This document shows positions 28,043 through 37,582 of a stretch of DNA of 64,000 nt, one piece after another. This stretch comes from Dictyobacter vulcani (GTDB taxonomy: Bacteria; Chloroflexota; Ktedonobacteria; Ktedonobacterales; Ktedonobacteraceae). The notes beneath the pieces are model-generated. The model was not told the DNA's origin and did not search any database. It saw only the letters and a list, made by a program, of their open reading frames with translations. The stretch's first letter is position 1; the number at the start of each line of letters is the position of its first letter. Both the position numbers and the translations under genes were made by a program. The DNA is taken from contig NZ_BKZW01000001.1 of the NCBI RefSeq assembly GCF_008974265.1, positions 2,790,001-2,854,000 on the forward strand, written 5' to 3'.

Positions 28043-28101
28043 CATTTCTGGAGGTGCTATCCTTTAAAGTGTTATTGAACGGAATAGAAGAGGAGAAATC
28101 T

Positions 28102-29127
28102 ATGCAGCCATGGTCCGCGCCACTGAGTGGGCGCTTCGACGAAGTTGTATTTGAAAGTACAGTACTCAAAGATAATCCGCTGCACGATCCCTACCAGCGT
28201 CCATTATGGATCTATCTGCCACCTGGCTATGATCAGGATCCTGAGCGGCGCTATCCAACGGTCTATATGATTCAAGGGCTGACTGGCCAGTTAGATATGT
28301 GGCGGAACCGCTCACCTTTCCGTAAGAATTTTCCTGAACTGACCGATGAACTATTTGCGAAAAAAGAGGCCCCACCATGTATTGTTGTCTGGGTGGACTG
28401 CTGGACCTCATATGGCGGTAGCCAATTTGTGGATTCGCCGGGTACGGGTAAATATCATACGTATCTCTGTGATGAGATTGTACCCTGGATCGATGCCCAT
28501 TATCGCACGCTAGCAGCGCGGGATCATCGCGGGATCGCCGGTAAATCGAGCGGTGGCTATGGAGCCATGATTACGCCGATGCTGCGACCTGACCTCTGGG
28601 GAGGACTGGCTACCCATGCAGGCGACGCCCTGTTTGAGACCTGCTACCTGCCAGATTTCCGCAACTCGATTCGCACCATACAGGACCGCTATGAGGGCTC
28701 CTATGAAAAATTCTGGCAAAGCTTCCGCAGCCGCGTCGCCTTCACACAGAGCGGCGATGAAGGTCCGATGAATGATTGGTGTATGGCCGCCTGCTACTCA
28801 GCCGATCCAGATGGTACCGTACGCCTGCCCTATGACCTGGAGACCGGCGCTTTGATCCCTGAAGTCTGGGAACGCTGGCTGGCCTGGGATCCCGTGCGTA
28901 TGGCCCCGAAATACGCCGAGAGCCTGCGTAGCATGAAAGCCATCTATATCGACGCTGGTAACCGCGACCAATACTTCCTGGATCTGGGTGCCAAAGCCTT
29001 CTACAAGACCCTCAAGCAACTGGGCGTCAACGACGTTTACCTGGAACTCTTTGACGGCACCCACTCATCCATCGAATACCGCTATCCCATCAGCCTGAAA
29101 TACCTGGCCGAACGTCTCACCCCCTGA
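28102..29127 (+). CDS. esterase, alpha/beta hydrolase of the esterase D/enterochelin-esterase type
   Basis: 341 residues from the ATG at 28102, with GAGGAG upstream. N-terminal LWIYLPPGYDQDPERRYPTVYMIQG is typical of the PF00756 esterase family. The nucleophile is the first Ser in GIAGKSSGGYGAM, the acid Asp lies in IDAGNRDQYFLD, and the His in LFDGTHSSIEYRY. All three catalytic residues are present, unlike the hydrolase at 5760. No signal peptide. Substrate unknown. Confidence 0.88.
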   Translation: MQPWSAPLSGRFDEVVFESTVLKDNPLHDPYQRPLWIYLPPGYDQDPERRYPTVYMIQGLTGQLDMWRNRSPFRKNFPELTDELFAKKEAPPCIVVWVDCWTSYGGSQFVDSPGTGKYHTYLCDEIVPWIDAHYRTLAARDHRGIAGKSSGGYGAMITPMLRPDLWGGLATHAGDALFETCYLPDFRNSIRTIQDRYEGSYEKFWQSFRSRVAFTQSGDEGPMNDWCMAACYSADPDGTVRLPYDLETGALIPEVWERWLAWDPVRMAPKYAESLRSMKAIYIDAGNRDQYFLDLGAKAFYKTLKQLGVNDVYLELFDGTHSSIEYRYPISLKYLAERLTP

Positions 29128-29133
29128 ACATAT

Positions 29134-29171
29134 AATGCGAGCACCGCTATATCAATCGCGGTGCTCGCATT
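29134..29171. terminator. bidirectional terminator
   Basis: A 14-base perfect stem AATGCGAGCACCGC / GCGGTGCTCGCATT with a 10-base loop separates the converging esterase and membrane-protein genes. Confidence 0.88.
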
Positions 29172-29173
29172 GT

Positions 29174-29197
29174 CTTAAGTTCTTAAGTTCTTAAGTT
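29174..29197. repeat. three tandem 8-bp units
   Basis: CTTAAGTT repeated three times without change, 8 bases before the stop codon of the minus-strand membrane protein. A simple-sequence tract. Confidence 0.8.
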
Positions 29198-29204
29198 GTG
29201 GTGA

Positions 29205-30050
29205 TTACCACCAGACGATTTTTTCATCACGCAGATCGTAGAGTGGCTTTCCTGTGTGCGCTACGATGACTTGTTGTACTCTGGCGGTGAGATTGTGATA
29301 TTCGTCGAATGACGTCTCTGGCTTGAGCATGGATAAGCGGGTCAGAAACTTTTTCTTCGGTCCTAATTGGATCCAGCGTGCGACGCCTTTTTCGCTGGTG
29401 ATTTCAAACTGGATTGCGGAGAACCATTTGGCGTTCCCCCACATAGCAAAGCTTTGTACCTCTTGCCACGGAATGAACGTTGACTTGCTATATATTTTGG
29501 TGGCAATACCATCTTCCTGCACAATGATTTCTTGCTCAAGAAATCGACGCATCACAACTGCGCATAGGATAAATGCTATCAAAAAGCTGAAGAAGTAGAT
29601 AGCAAACATGATGCCAAAGAGAATAGCGATGATTCTGATATTATTTGTGTGTATGACGATGAGCAGCATAAGCAGGGTAGCGATCAGTGTAAACAGTAAA
29701 GCGCAAGCTGTGAGGAATAGGAAGAGCCTTTTGATATCTAGATGCAGTGCAATTTTTGCTGGTAGCATCAGAGCATGTGCATCTGGCTCTGGTTGCGGTT
29801 GGGCCATTAACGCGGCATCTCCGGATAGTGCCTGTTGTCGCCGCCGTTCTGTACGCTGATGACGTCGTTTGAAGACAAAGAAAACCAGGAGCAGTAGTAA
29901 ACCAAGGAAAATAGTTTCACCGATCAAAAAGTAGTTAGGCCGACCAATGGCCAGAGATGTGATAACTTGAAAAAGAAGTCCGAGTACTATTAAGCCTTCC
30001 ATAATGAAGAAAAGCAGATAGTAACGACGCATCGGGTCATTTTTACGCAT
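29205..30050 (-). CDS. hypothetical membrane protein
   Basis: 281 residues with four hydrophobic segments: two near residues 9-60 and two near 108-165, with a charged loop RRRQQAL between. The last 110 residues form a soluble beta-rich domain (EQEIIVQEDGIATKIYSKSTFIPWQEVQSFAMWG). This resembles bacterial PH-like or YcxB-type domains, which would place it on the cytoplasmic face. That assignment is tentative. The gene is not in an operon with its neighbours. Confidence 0.6.
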   Translation of the reverse strand: MRKNDPMRRYYLLFFIMEGLIVLGLLFQVITSLAIGRPNYFLIGETIFLGLLLLLVFFVFKRRHQRTERRRQQALSGDAALMAQPQPEPDAHALMLPAKIALHLDIKRLFLFLTACALLFTLIATLLMLLIVIHTNNIRIIAILFGIMFAIYFFSFLIAFILCAVVMRRFLEQEIIVQEDGIATKIYSKSTFIPWQEVQSFAMWGNAKWFSAIQFEITSEKGVARWIQLGPKKKFLTRLSMLKPETSFDEYHNLTARVQQVIVAHTGKPLYDLRDEKIVWW

Positions 30051-30267
30051 GACTGTAACTCCAGATTCAGAATAGAGACTGTATCAAAGCTTGAAATGCT
30101 TTAAGAGTAGCTAGCCCGCAAATTTTGATGTATCTGCGAAAAGTGAGGTATAAGGTGATTCATAGTAGCCGTTAATGTTAATACTTGTCTCATGGATAAA
30201 AAGATACAAATGTAGCGTTGTGGTTTTATGCGGAATAAGTGGCCGGGGGGAGTTGCTCGGACGTGAA

Positions 30268-30300
30268 GAGGTTGCAGCGACTAGCGCTGCCGGTACGAGG
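30268..30300. repeat. family A short palindromic repeat
   Basis: GAGGTTGCAGCGACTAGCGCTGCCGGTACGAGG-type unit; GCAGCG and CGCTGC pair. Confidence 0.65.
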
Positions 30301-30315
30301 AAACGGGATGGGGAA

Positions 30316-30360
30316 GAGGACTATGATGGCGGATGGGGCCATGATAGTCCTCGGTTTTTT
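30316..30360 (+). terminator. hairpin with T-run
   Basis: GAGGACTATGATGGC pairs with GCCATGATAGTCCTC (one mismatch), loop of seven bases, followed on the plus strand by T6. It lies just past the stop of the minus-strand acetyltransferase. As a terminator its polarity suits plus-strand transcription better. Confidence 0.6.
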
Positions 30361-30374
30361 GGGTGGATGGTGGT

Positions 30375-31325
30375 TTAGATGCTGCGGACACAGGGGTGGT
30401 AGGCGCGCCATTTTTGGTAGCCGAGTTTGGCGTAGAAATCGGTGAGTTCGACCCAGTCGATGAAGCTGTTGCTGACACCGCGTTCTCTGAGGAGTTCGGA
30501 GGCTCCGGCGACCAGGGCGATGCCGATGCCGCGACCACGTTCGCTTTCTGCGACGCCTACGGCGGCCATGGCTCCGGCGGTTTCGCCGAGCAGGTCTTGC
30601 CAGATGACGTCGGTACGGTCGGGATGGGATTGCTCGGAGTACATGATCAGGGTGCCGATGATTTCTCCGGCTTCGTTGCGGGCGACTAGCAGGTCGCGGA
30701 AGTCGCCGAGGTCTGCGCAGCGCTCAAACTGGGGGAGCCAGTTGGCGAAGTTGTGGGCCTCAAATGCCAGGACATCGGTGATGTTCTGATGCTGGGCGCT
30801 ACTAATAGTAATCTTTTCTTTTTCGACGCGTTGCAGGATGCGGGTCGGCGTTTTGTATTCAGTGAGATCCTGTACCAGATCATAGACGGTGGCACTGAGA
30901 TCCCAGCCTTTGGTCTGGAAGAAGGCCTGGGCCGCTGGCAGGTTATCGGGCACCCCACACCAGAAGCGTGGGCTGACGCTTCCCAGGCGTACTGACTGGA
31001 TGCCATTTTCACGGAAATGGTTGAGGGCGGTCTCAAGCAATGCGCTTCCGATGCCCTGGCGCTGCATGTCGGGATCTACGACCAGCGCAACCAGTTGTCC
31101 GATCTTGTCTGAATTTTTTGAATGCCTGGATGTGGCAACAAAACCAACGATCTTGCCATTGATGCGGACCACAAAATGCTGTGGTTCAGGTCCAGCCAAC
31201 ACTTTTTGCAGGCGTTCTTGATTGATAGGCCAGACTGATGAAAGTGATGCCTGCCACAGCGCATGGACATCCGCTACATCGTTGTTCGCGTCATAAGGCT
31301 GAATATGTTCAGTGGTAACTTGCAT
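30375..31325 (-). CDS. GNAT acetyltransferase with two GNAT domains
   Basis: 316 residues with two acetyl-CoA-binding GNAT domains. In the first, VALVVDPDMQRQGIGSALLETAL carries the Q/RxxGxG/A motif (about residues 70-95). In the second, VGVAESERGRGIGIALVAGASELL (about 250-275). Tandem GNAT proteins often acetylate small amines or antibiotics, or have one structural domain. It is the last gene after nagZ-type, nagK and murQ genes on the same strand, 38 bases after the GH3 stop, so it may be co-transcribed. An amino-sugar substrate is a guess. Confidence 0.85.
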   Translation of the reverse strand: MQVTTEHIQPYDANNDVADVHALWQASLSSVWPINQERLQKVLAGPEPQHFVVRINGKIVGFVATSRHSKNSDKIGQLVALVVDPDMQRQGIGSALLETALNHFRENGIQSVRLGSVSPRFWCGVPDNLPAAQAFFQTKGWDLSATVYDLVQDLTEYKTPTRILQRVEKEKITISSAQHQNITDVLAFEAHNFANWLPQFERCADLGDFRDLLVARNEAGEIIGTLIMYSEQSHPDRTDVIWQDLLGETAGAMAAVGVAESERGRGIGIALVAGASELLRERGVSNSFIDWVELTDFYAKLGYQKWRAYHPCVRSI

Positions 31326-31363
31326 TCTATGTGTGTCCTATCTAGTAACGATTAGCAGTATCA

Positions 31364-32986
31364 TTACCGGTTTAATGGATACAAACCTGGCAGGCTCACA
31401 GGAAGTTTGCCCTGGGCGACAACCTCGCCAAAGAGGACGCGTGCCGCGGCTTGCAGGGCCGGTGGTGTATATTCATAGGTCACCAGATACGTTTCCAGTT
31501 CTGGTATGGCTAATAAATCATATGGATTATATACAGCCAGCCCGATGACGGGTTTTCCCGTTTGCAGCAAGTGTCGCACAACATCCCCTTGATAGCGATC
31601 CAGATTTGCATTCACTGTCAATACTATAATCATAGCAAAATCACTAACCACCTCGCCAATTCTTTGTCGCATGTTGGTGGCGACTTCGGGGGTAATGGTT
31701 AAGGCTTCTACCTGTGCATGGCGCTGGCGCATCTGCTCTACCAGGGTATCAGCGGCCTGGGCTTTATCGGATGCCTGGGTGTAGGCGGCCGGTTGCAGGA
31801 TGGCGACAAGGATACGCTGCTCGGGCTGTAAGCGTAGCGGGAGCAGGTGTTGCTGGTCGCGGACAACCGTGGTTGAGCGTGCATAGGATTGATCGCGAAG
31901 TTTCTGCTGTTCCTCTGCTCCGATAACATTCAGTTGTTCCGGTGTTGGGAGTTGTTCCCAGGATAGCATGCGAGCCTTCAACTTCAGCACACGCTCACAG
32001 GCCTCCTGAATGCTTTGCGCGCTCAAGGTCTTATTCTCTACTGCCTGATAGGTTTTTTCCAGGCCACCGCGCTGGCGATCGTAACGATGTGAGATCATAG
32101 CCAGGTCGCTACCGGCCTGTAGGGCCATTACGGCACCCTGCTCAACACCAATCGTGTCGGCGACCGCATTCATCTCCAGACAGTCGGTGGTGATCACGCC
32201 ATCATAGCCGATCTTCTGGCGCAGCAAGTCATGGATGATTGTACGCGAGACCGTGGCAGGAATGAGTTCACCGGCAGGCATCAGCGCGGGCAGATAGAGG
32301 TGGGCGACCATGATGCTATCGGCCCCGGCCGCAATACCTTCACGGAAAGGCAGCAGTTCCAGTGACTCCAGACGCTCAAGATCATAAGGGATACTCGGGA
32401 GGGCCAGATGTGAGTCCACGGCTGTATCGCCATGGCCAGGAAAATGCTTGAGGCTGGTGATGATGCCGCTATCCCGATAGCCTGCAACCATCGCCGCCAC
32501 ATGGCGCGCAACCTGCTGTGGATCTTCGCCAAACGAGCGAATACCGATAACCGGATTGGCAGGATTATTATTCACATCGGCCACTGGAGCAAGATTCATG
32601 TTGATGCCCAGCGCTTTCAGCTCACGGCCAGTGGCCTGCGCGATCTCGCGGGTGAGTTCGGGAGACGCAATCGCACCCAGGGCCATATTACCCGGGAAAA
32701 ATGTCGTGCTATTGCCAAAGCGGCGGACCATCCCATTTTCCTGATCGATGCAGATCAAAAGCGGATAACGCTGGCCAGCTTCACGCGCAACTTTTTGCAG
32801 GGACTGCGTTAACTCCTGGATCTGTTGTGGATTTTCCAGGTTGCGGGCAAATAAGATGATCCCGCCCACATGATATTTCTGGATCAACTCAACGAGTTCC
32901 GGCGTCACCGTCGTACCGGGAAAACCCACAATAAATAACTGGCCGATCTGTTCTTCGAGGCTCATGCCGTCTGTAAGCTGCTGCAT
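31364..32986 (-). CDS. nagZ: glycoside hydrolase family 3, beta-N-acetylhexosaminidase type
   Basis: 540 residues, longer than the short Gram-negative NagZ and like Gram-positive two-domain forms. The N-terminal TIM barrel contains LLICIDQENGMVRRF and the signature KHFPGHGDTAVDSHLALP (His/Asp acid-base pair typical of NagZ). The nucleophile Asp lies in GVITTDCLEMNAV. The C-terminal alpha/beta domain runs from about residue 365. No signal peptide, so probably cytoplasmic. It would cleave GlcNAc from muropeptides, feeding NagK and MurQ encoded just upstream. Confidence 0.88.
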   Translation of the reverse strand: MQQLTDGMSLEEQIGQLFIVGFPGTTVTPELVELIQKYHVGGIILFARNLENPQQIQELTQSLQKVAREAGQRYPLLICIDQENGMVRRFGNSTTFFPGNMALGAIASPELTREIAQATGRELKALGINMNLAPVADVNNNPANPVIGIRSFGEDPQQVARHVAAMVAGYRDSGIITSLKHFPGHGDTAVDSHLALPSIPYDLERLESLELLPFREGIAAGADSIMVAHLYLPALMPAGELIPATVSRTIIHDLLRQKIGYDGVITTDCLEMNAVADTIGVEQGAVMALQAGSDLAMISHRYDRQRGGLEKTYQAVENKTLSAQSIQEACERVLKLKARMLSWEQLPTPEQLNVIGAEEQQKLRDQSYARSTTVVRDQQHLLPLRLQPEQRILVAILQPAAYTQASDKAQAADTLVEQMRQRHAQVEALTITPEVATNMRQRIGEVVSDFAMIIVLTVNANLDRYQGDVVRHLLQTGKPVIGLAVYNPYDLLAIPELETYLVTYEYTPPALQAAARVLFGEVVAQGKLPVSLPGLYPLNR

Positions 32987-33066
32987 TGCGTTTCTCTTTT
33001 CATTTTCCTCTGAAAATAAGTTTGTTCATTTTCATTTACATCTCTGGCTTAGCAAGCCATGGCGCT

Positions 33067-34023
33067 TTATACACGTATCCAATGATTGAAATCAATGATG
33101 TCGATCACCGCCCGGGCCGCACTCAAGGCTGGATACTCTACCAGGACAATCTCGCCCAGTGTCTGGGTGCTACTGAGCAGGTCCAAAAAGCGCTTCTGGA
33201 AGCTGAGTTCATTGACGAGCAGACCGCCACCAAGTGCGAGTGGGAGCGGCTGTTCGAGCGGCATGTCGAGTTTGCGCGCCACCGTTTTGACCGCCAGCAC
33301 CAGTTCGCTGATCGCGTGCTGAACCAGTTCCTGCGCGATGGGATCACCTTCCTGCTCGGCCTGCATGACACAGGTTGAGAGGCGGGCAATTTTTGCTTTA
33401 CCTGGATTGAAATAGACCTCGCCAATCAATTGATCGGGGCGCTCAAGTTGCCAGAAGGCTAAGATACGTTCCAGGAGCAGAGTATGTGGACCACGGCCAT
33501 CGGCGGCGCGGACGGCGGCCTGCAGAGCCTGACTGCCGAGGGCATAGCCGCTGCCCTCATCGCCAAGCAGATAGCCCCAGCCGCCAGCACGGCTCGTAAC
33601 ACCCTGAGCATTGCGGCCCAGCGAGATCGAGCCCGTACCCGCGATCAGGACAATCCCGACGGCTGCGGGTAACGTACTTAAGGCCAACTCGGCATCGTTC
33701 GTCAGGAAAACCGTCTGCGCTAATCCCTGTAATCGGGGAGCCAGGTTCGCATGATCGGCAGGACGATCCACGGCGGCGAGCCCCAGCCAGGCTTTGGTGA
33801 TAGTGAACTCAGTTCCAAGTGGTAAGCGGGCCTCTTCAATCGCGGCATAGATATTGCTGATCGCTTTGTCGACGCCAACACTGGTATAATTCGAGCTACC
33901 AGATTGGCCGCGACCAACTTCTTCACCGTGTGCATTGACAATGACTGCCAGCGTCTTACTGCCGCCACCATCTACGCCTAGATAATAGCTTTCATTTGTC
34001 GTTTCTGTCGCAGAAATATTCAT
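33067..34023 (-). CDS. nagK: N-acetylglucosamine kinase (BadF/BcrA-type ATPase fold)
   Basis: 318 residues of the ASKHA kinase family. Phosphate-1 motif is [12 protein letters not shown], the adenosine region [14 protein letters not shown], and [17 protein letters not shown] is the substrate-binding signature seen in GlcNAc and related amino-sugar kinases. Its start overlaps the murQ stop by four bases (ATGA), and the GH3 gene follows after 80 bases. This supports phosphorylation of GlcNAc or MurNAc released from peptidoglycan. Confidence 0.88.
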   Translation of the reverse strand: MNISATETTNESYYLGVDGGGSKTLAVIVNAHGEEVGRGQSGSSNYTSVGVDKAISNIYAAIEEARLPLGTEFTITKAWLGLAAVDRPADHANLAPRLQGLAQTVFLTNDAELALSTLPAAVGIVLIAGTGSISLGRNAQGVTSRAGGWGYLLGDEGSGYALGSQALQAAVRAADGRGPHTLLLERILAFWQLERPDQLIGEVYFNPGKAKIARLSTCVMQAEQEGDPIAQELVQHAISELVLAVKTVARKLDMPLEQPLPLALGGGLLVNELSFQKRFLDLLSSTQTLGEIVLVEYPALSAARAVIDIIDFNHWIRV

Positions 34024-34952
34024 TCAGCAATTGCCTCTAAAGTTGTACGTAAAATAGCATTATGGGCCGCCAGTTGCGTTCGGGCCTCGTCCGGAGTGAG
34101 ATTGGTTTTGCCAACCACAATAGCTGTTTTGGTTTCACCATGGCAACGTTGCAGCAGTGCCAGCGCACGCTCCGCGTCAAGTCCAGTCGCGCTCTGCACG
34201 ATCTTACTGGCCCGCTGCTCCAATTTATAATTGGTCGCCACCACATCCACCATCAAATTGCCATAGGTCTTGCCGAGCAGGATCATGGTACCCGTACTCA
34301 ACATATTCAGAACCATCTTCTGAGCGGTCCCGGCTTTCAGACGCGTCGAGCCAGTGAGTGCTTCGGGTCCGACAATGGGGGCAATGGTGATATCGACCAG
34401 CTTTTCCAGGGGAGAGTCCGGATTGCAGACCACGGCGATCGTCAGAGCGTGTTGGGTGCGGGCATACTCGATAGCACCCAGCACATATGGCGTCCGACCA
34501 CTGGCTGCGATACCTACCACGATATCTGATGCGGTCAGGTGTACCTGCTCTAACTCTGCACGACCGGCCGCAGGATTATCCTCAGCATCTTCAACCGCGT
34601 TGGCGGTAGCGATGGGACCTCCAGCGATCAAGCCAACAATCTGTTCCGGTGACGTGCCAAAGGTTGGGGGACACTCCGAGGCATCCAGGATACCCAGGCG
34701 ACCAGAGGTACCGGCCCCGATATAGAGCAAGCGGCCACCCTGGCGCATCCGTGAGGCGATCGCGCTGATCGCCTGTGAGACTGCCGGTAGCACCTGCTCA
34801 ACTGCCTGTGCTACCTTCGCATCCTCAGTATTGATTGCCTGTACAATCTCCAAAGGACTCAGCCGATCGATATTGGCCGTAGCAGGATTAATGGTCTCGG
34901 TTGCCAGGGCAGAGATCGTCTGCGCCTCAGCGCGCTGCGGTAGATCCGACAT
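34020..34952 (-). CDS. murQ: N-acetylmuramic acid 6-phosphate etherase
   Basis: 310 residues. It removes the lactyl ether of MurNAc-6-phosphate, giving GlcNAc-6-phosphate for NagA. SIS-fold landmarks are [41 protein letters not shown] (the family signature), [15 protein letters not shown] and [26 protein letters not shown] lies seven bases before the start. First in a murQ-nagK-nagZ type operon. The GntR gene is 68 bases further upstream with a family B repeat between. Confidence 0.95.
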   Translation of the reverse strand: MSDLPQRAEAQTISALATETINPATANIDRLSPLEIVQAINTEDAKVAQAVEQVLPAVSQAISAIASRMRQGGRLLYIGAGTSGRLGILDASECPPTFGTSPEQIVGLIAGGPIATANAVEDAEDNPAAGRAELEQVHLTASDIVVGIAASGRTPYVLGAIEYARTQHALTIAVVCNPDSPLEKLVDITIAPIVGPEALTGSTRLKAGTAQKMVLNMLSTGTMILLGKTYGNLMVDVVATNYKLEQRASKIVQSATGLDAERALALLQRCHGETKTAIVVGKTNLTPDEARTQLAAHNAILRTTLEAIAE

Positions 34953-34978
34953 ATACTCTCCTCCTTAAGCGTAATCAA

Positions 34979-35005
34979 GGTAGGTTCGACATTTACGGTC
35001 GATTA
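34979..35005. repeat. family B repeat between gntR and murQ
   Basis: GGTAGGTTCGACATTTACGGTCGATT; the TCGAC and GTCGA halves pair, with the loop changed relative to other copies. Confidence 0.55.
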
Positions 35006-35020
35006 TGTTCCTGCACGATG

Positions 35021-35767
35021 CTATGGCATCAATTGTTCGCGTTTCAGGTTGGTATAGTAGGTATATTTGTTGCCGCAGTACATGGCTTTCGCATATTCAA
35101 TTGGCAGATCGCGCTCGGTGTAGGTGATGCGGCGCGTAAAGAGGGCGGCGCTATTGACTGGAACCTTCAGTACCTGCGCGGCCTCCTCATCAAAAAGGCC
35201 AGCTTCAATTTCCTGCTCGGCTTCCATCAAGGGCAGGCCATATTTGGTTTCCAGTAAGCGATAGAGGGAATTATTCTCCAGATCTTCCTCAAGCAATTTC
35301 TCGCAGCCCATAAAGCTTAAATGCGAGATCTCGACGGCCAATGGTTCATCATCGGCGAGACGCAGACGTTGTAGATAAAAGATTGGCTGGCCGGCTTTAA
35401 TACGCAGGCGCTCGGCCGTCGTCTCATCCGCGGGACTCATGCGGGCCTCCAGAACTTTTGTGCCGGGACGCTGACCACGGGCACGAATATCCTCGGTAAA
35501 GCCAGTCAGGTGGATCAATTGTTGCGTAATCTTATGGCGACTGACAAACGTCCCCTTACCCTGCTCACGGTAGAAGAGTCCCTCATTCACCAGTTCGGTA
35601 ATCGCCTGGCGCGCAGTCATCCGACTGATCCCATACTGTTCACCAAGTTCACGCTCAGAAGGAATCAGATCTCCCGGCTTCCACTCGCCGCTGCGGATCT
35701 TCTCGCGCATAATTTCCTTCAATTGATAGTAGCGGGGCAGGGGTCCTTTGCGAAACACTGTGCTCAT
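35021..35767 (-). CDS. GntR family regulator, HutC/NagR (UTRA) type
   Basis: 248 residues. N-terminal winged helix RYYQLKEIMREKIRSGEWKPGDLIPSERELGEQYGISRMTARQAITELVNEGLFYREQGKGTFV is typical GntR. Residues 80-245 are a UTRA ligand domain (IFYLQRLRLADDEPLAVEISHL; PIEYAKAMYCGNKYTYYTNL). Members of this branch (NagR, DasR) sense GlcN6P or GlcNAc6P and bind sites around GGTCTAGACC. It sits between the murQ operon and divergent nagA. Candidate sites lie at 36061-36090, 36238-36268, 38851-38866 and 39140-39155. Confidence 0.9.
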   Translation of the reverse strand: MSTVFRKGPLPRYYQLKEIMREKIRSGEWKPGDLIPSERELGEQYGISRMTARQAITELVNEGLFYREQGKGTFVSRHKITQQLIHLTGFTEDIRARGQRPGTKVLEARMSPADETTAERLRIKAGQPIFYLQRLRLADDEPLAVEISHLSFMGCEKLLEEDLENNSLYRLLETKYGLPLMEAEQEIEAGLFDEEAAQVLKVPVNSAALFTRRITYTERDLPIEYAKAMYCGNKYTYYTNLKREQLMP

Positions 35768-36007
35768 GTATTACAATCCAATCCTTTGTTGCTCTTGCAC
35801 GAACAATAGTCTCTACTGGGACAAATAAAGCATCACATTTTATAGAAACGCAATCGTGAAGGCTGCTCAATCGTAGCTAACTTCGCTCAGGTGAGTGAAG
35901 TGCACGTGATCTTATTATAACCAATATTCATCCCCTGGCTTCAATACAAAGCTGTCCCTTTGGGTGAACGCACGACGTATCTGACTGGACGTGATCGGAT
36001 GGCAAGC

Positions 36008-36060
36008 TAATCGACCTCAAGGGTCGAAGCTACTAATCGACCTCAAGGGTCGAACCTACT
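36008..36060. repeat. two tandem family B repeats
   Basis: CTAATCGACCTCAAGGGTCGAA(G/C)CTA occurs twice in a row with one change. Each unit can form a TCGACC/GGGTCGA hairpin. Confidence 0.7.
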
Positions 36061-36090
36061 GGTATAATTGGTATATCGTCTATACCACAT
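36061..36090. promoter_or_regulatory. candidate GntR/NagR operator with TATAAT
   Basis: GGTATAATTGGTATATCGTC then TATACCACAT. GGTATA and TATACC form an inverted repeat with a five-base gap. An almost identical sequence recurs at 36238-36268. It lies in the region between the gntR/murQ operon and nagA. Confidence 0.5.
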
Positions 36091-36237
36091 CTCTATCTTA
36101 AATAATCACAGATATTTTGCCGGACGTCAAGGTTTATCATTTTGCATTGGCTATTTTGCATTTGATATATTGCTATTAGCTGTTGGACTGGACACGGTTC
36201 GTTGGATGTTCGCGGTTTAGCTTATGGGTTGAAGGGT

Positions 36238-36268
36238 GGTATAATTGGTATATTGTATAGACCACTAT
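36238..36268. promoter_or_regulatory. second candidate GntR/NagR operator with TATAAT, nagA side
   Basis: GGTATAATTGGTATATTGTA then TAGACCACTAT, a near copy of 36061-36090. TAGACCACT matches half of the DasR/NagR-type consensus. TATAAT at 36240-36245 could be the -10 box of nagA, so repressor binding would cover the promoter. Confidence 0.5.
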
Positions 36269-36334
36269 GATTTGTTATGTATTGCGATTATGGTGGAGCT
36301 AGAGAAAATAAAGTCTGTGAGAGAGGGAAACTCA

Positions 36335-37531
36335 ATGCGGTTTACATTACATGGTGCTCACCTTGTAGATGCAACGATGGATGTTGAACGAGGCGATCTC
36401 GTTATAGATGGTAGACAGATCCAGGCGGTTGAGCAAAGTGCTGGCGAGGATGATAGACAGTTGATCGATGCGAGCGATAGTATTATCCTGCCCGGCTTTA
36501 TCGAGGTGCATACACATGGCGGTGGCGGCTTCAACCTGCACACGACAGATGTCGAAGAGATTTGCTCATATCAACGCTGGATTCCTGCCACGGGGGTTAC
36601 CTCTTTTCTGATCGCGGTCGTAGGGACGCCCAATGCGTTGCCGGAGCAGCAACTGAATACAGCGGCGACAGCGATTGAGCAGGCCAGCAAGAATCCACAG
36701 GTCCCTGGTGCCGAGCCAGTTGGCATCCACCTGGAAGGTCCCTATATCAGTGTTGAGAAGCGCGGTGCCCATCCACCGGTCTGGCTGCGAACTCCTGATG
36801 TGGAAGAGACTGAACTGATCATGGACCTGACGCGGGGCCATCTACAATTGATCACCATTGCGCCTGAGTTACCCGGTGCCCATGAGATGATCCGCAGCCT
36901 GGTTGAGGCGGGTGTGACCGTGAGTATTGGTCATACTGACGCCGATTATGAGCAGGCGCGCGAGGCGCTGAAACTGGGTATTACGCATGCCACCCACTGC
37001 TTTAACGCCATGCGCCAACTCAAGCATCGAGATCCCGGACCCCTGGCCGCGATTGTGCAGGCGGATCAGGTGCTGGGCGAGCTTATTGGCGATGGTATCC
37101 ATGTGCATCCGGCCATGATGGATATGCTGGTCAGATTGCTTGGACCGCAGCGTACCATCGTGGTCACCGATGCTCTGGCCGGCGCTGGTATTCCCGATGC
37201 GACCTTTGAATTCGCAGGACAACAGGCCCGCGTGATTTGTGGGGCCGCCCGCCTCTCCGATGGCACCCTCACCGGCAGTGTCCTGACCATGGACCAGGCC
37301 CTGCGCAATATGCTTGAGATCACCCACGTCAACCTGTCCGAAGTATCTGCGATGCTCTCCTACAATCCTGCCCGTTCAGCCCATGTCGCGAACCGCAAAG
37401 GCCTGCTCAGAACCGGCTATGACGCGGACCTGGTTATTTATAATCAAGCACTGGAACTGCAAGCCACCATCTGTAATGGTCAGGTTGGCTATGCTAATGC
37501 TATCTGGCGAGAAAAACTCAAGCTGCAATAG
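36335..37531 (+). CDS. nagA: N-acetylglucosamine-6-phosphate deacetylase
   Basis: Converts GlcNAc-6-phosphate to GlcN-6-phosphate and acetate. 398 residues from the ATG at 36335 (GAGAGGG upstream). Amidohydrolase fold: PGFIEVHTHGGGGFN (metal-site HxH), HLEGPYISVEKRGAHP (metal Glu), VSIGHTDADYEQA and ATHCFNAMRQLKHRDPG (metal and substrate His), and catalytic Asp in TIVVTDALAGAGIPD. Divergent from gntR with repeat operator-like sites between. No nagB (deaminase) is in the window; glmS lies at 55.4 kb. Confidence 0.95.
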   Translation: MRFTLHGAHLVDATMDVERGDLVIDGRQIQAVEQSAGEDDRQLIDASDSIILPGFIEVHTHGGGGFNLHTTDVEEICSYQRWIPATGVTSFLIAVVGTPNALPEQQLNTAATAIEQASKNPQVPGAEPVGIHLEGPYISVEKRGAHPPVWLRTPDVEETELIMDLTRGHLQLITIAPELPGAHEMIRSLVEAGVTVSIGHTDADYEQAREALKLGITHATHCFNAMRQLKHRDPGPLAAIVQADQVLGELIGDGIHVHPAMMDMLVRLLGPQRTIVVTDALAGAGIPDATFEFAGQQARVICGAARLSDGTLTGSVLTMDQALRNMLEITHVNLSEVSAMLSYNPARSAHVANRKGLLRTGYDADLVIYNQALELQATICNGQVGYANAIWREKLKLQ

Positions 37532-37582
37532 AGCAAAGCCATAGTGGGGCACAGGCTATGATAGATAGTGGGAGGTGGTTAT

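Noticed and set aside
36001-36060. CRISPR-like direct repeats
   Set aside because: Only two adjoining copies without spacers; they belong to family B palindromes.
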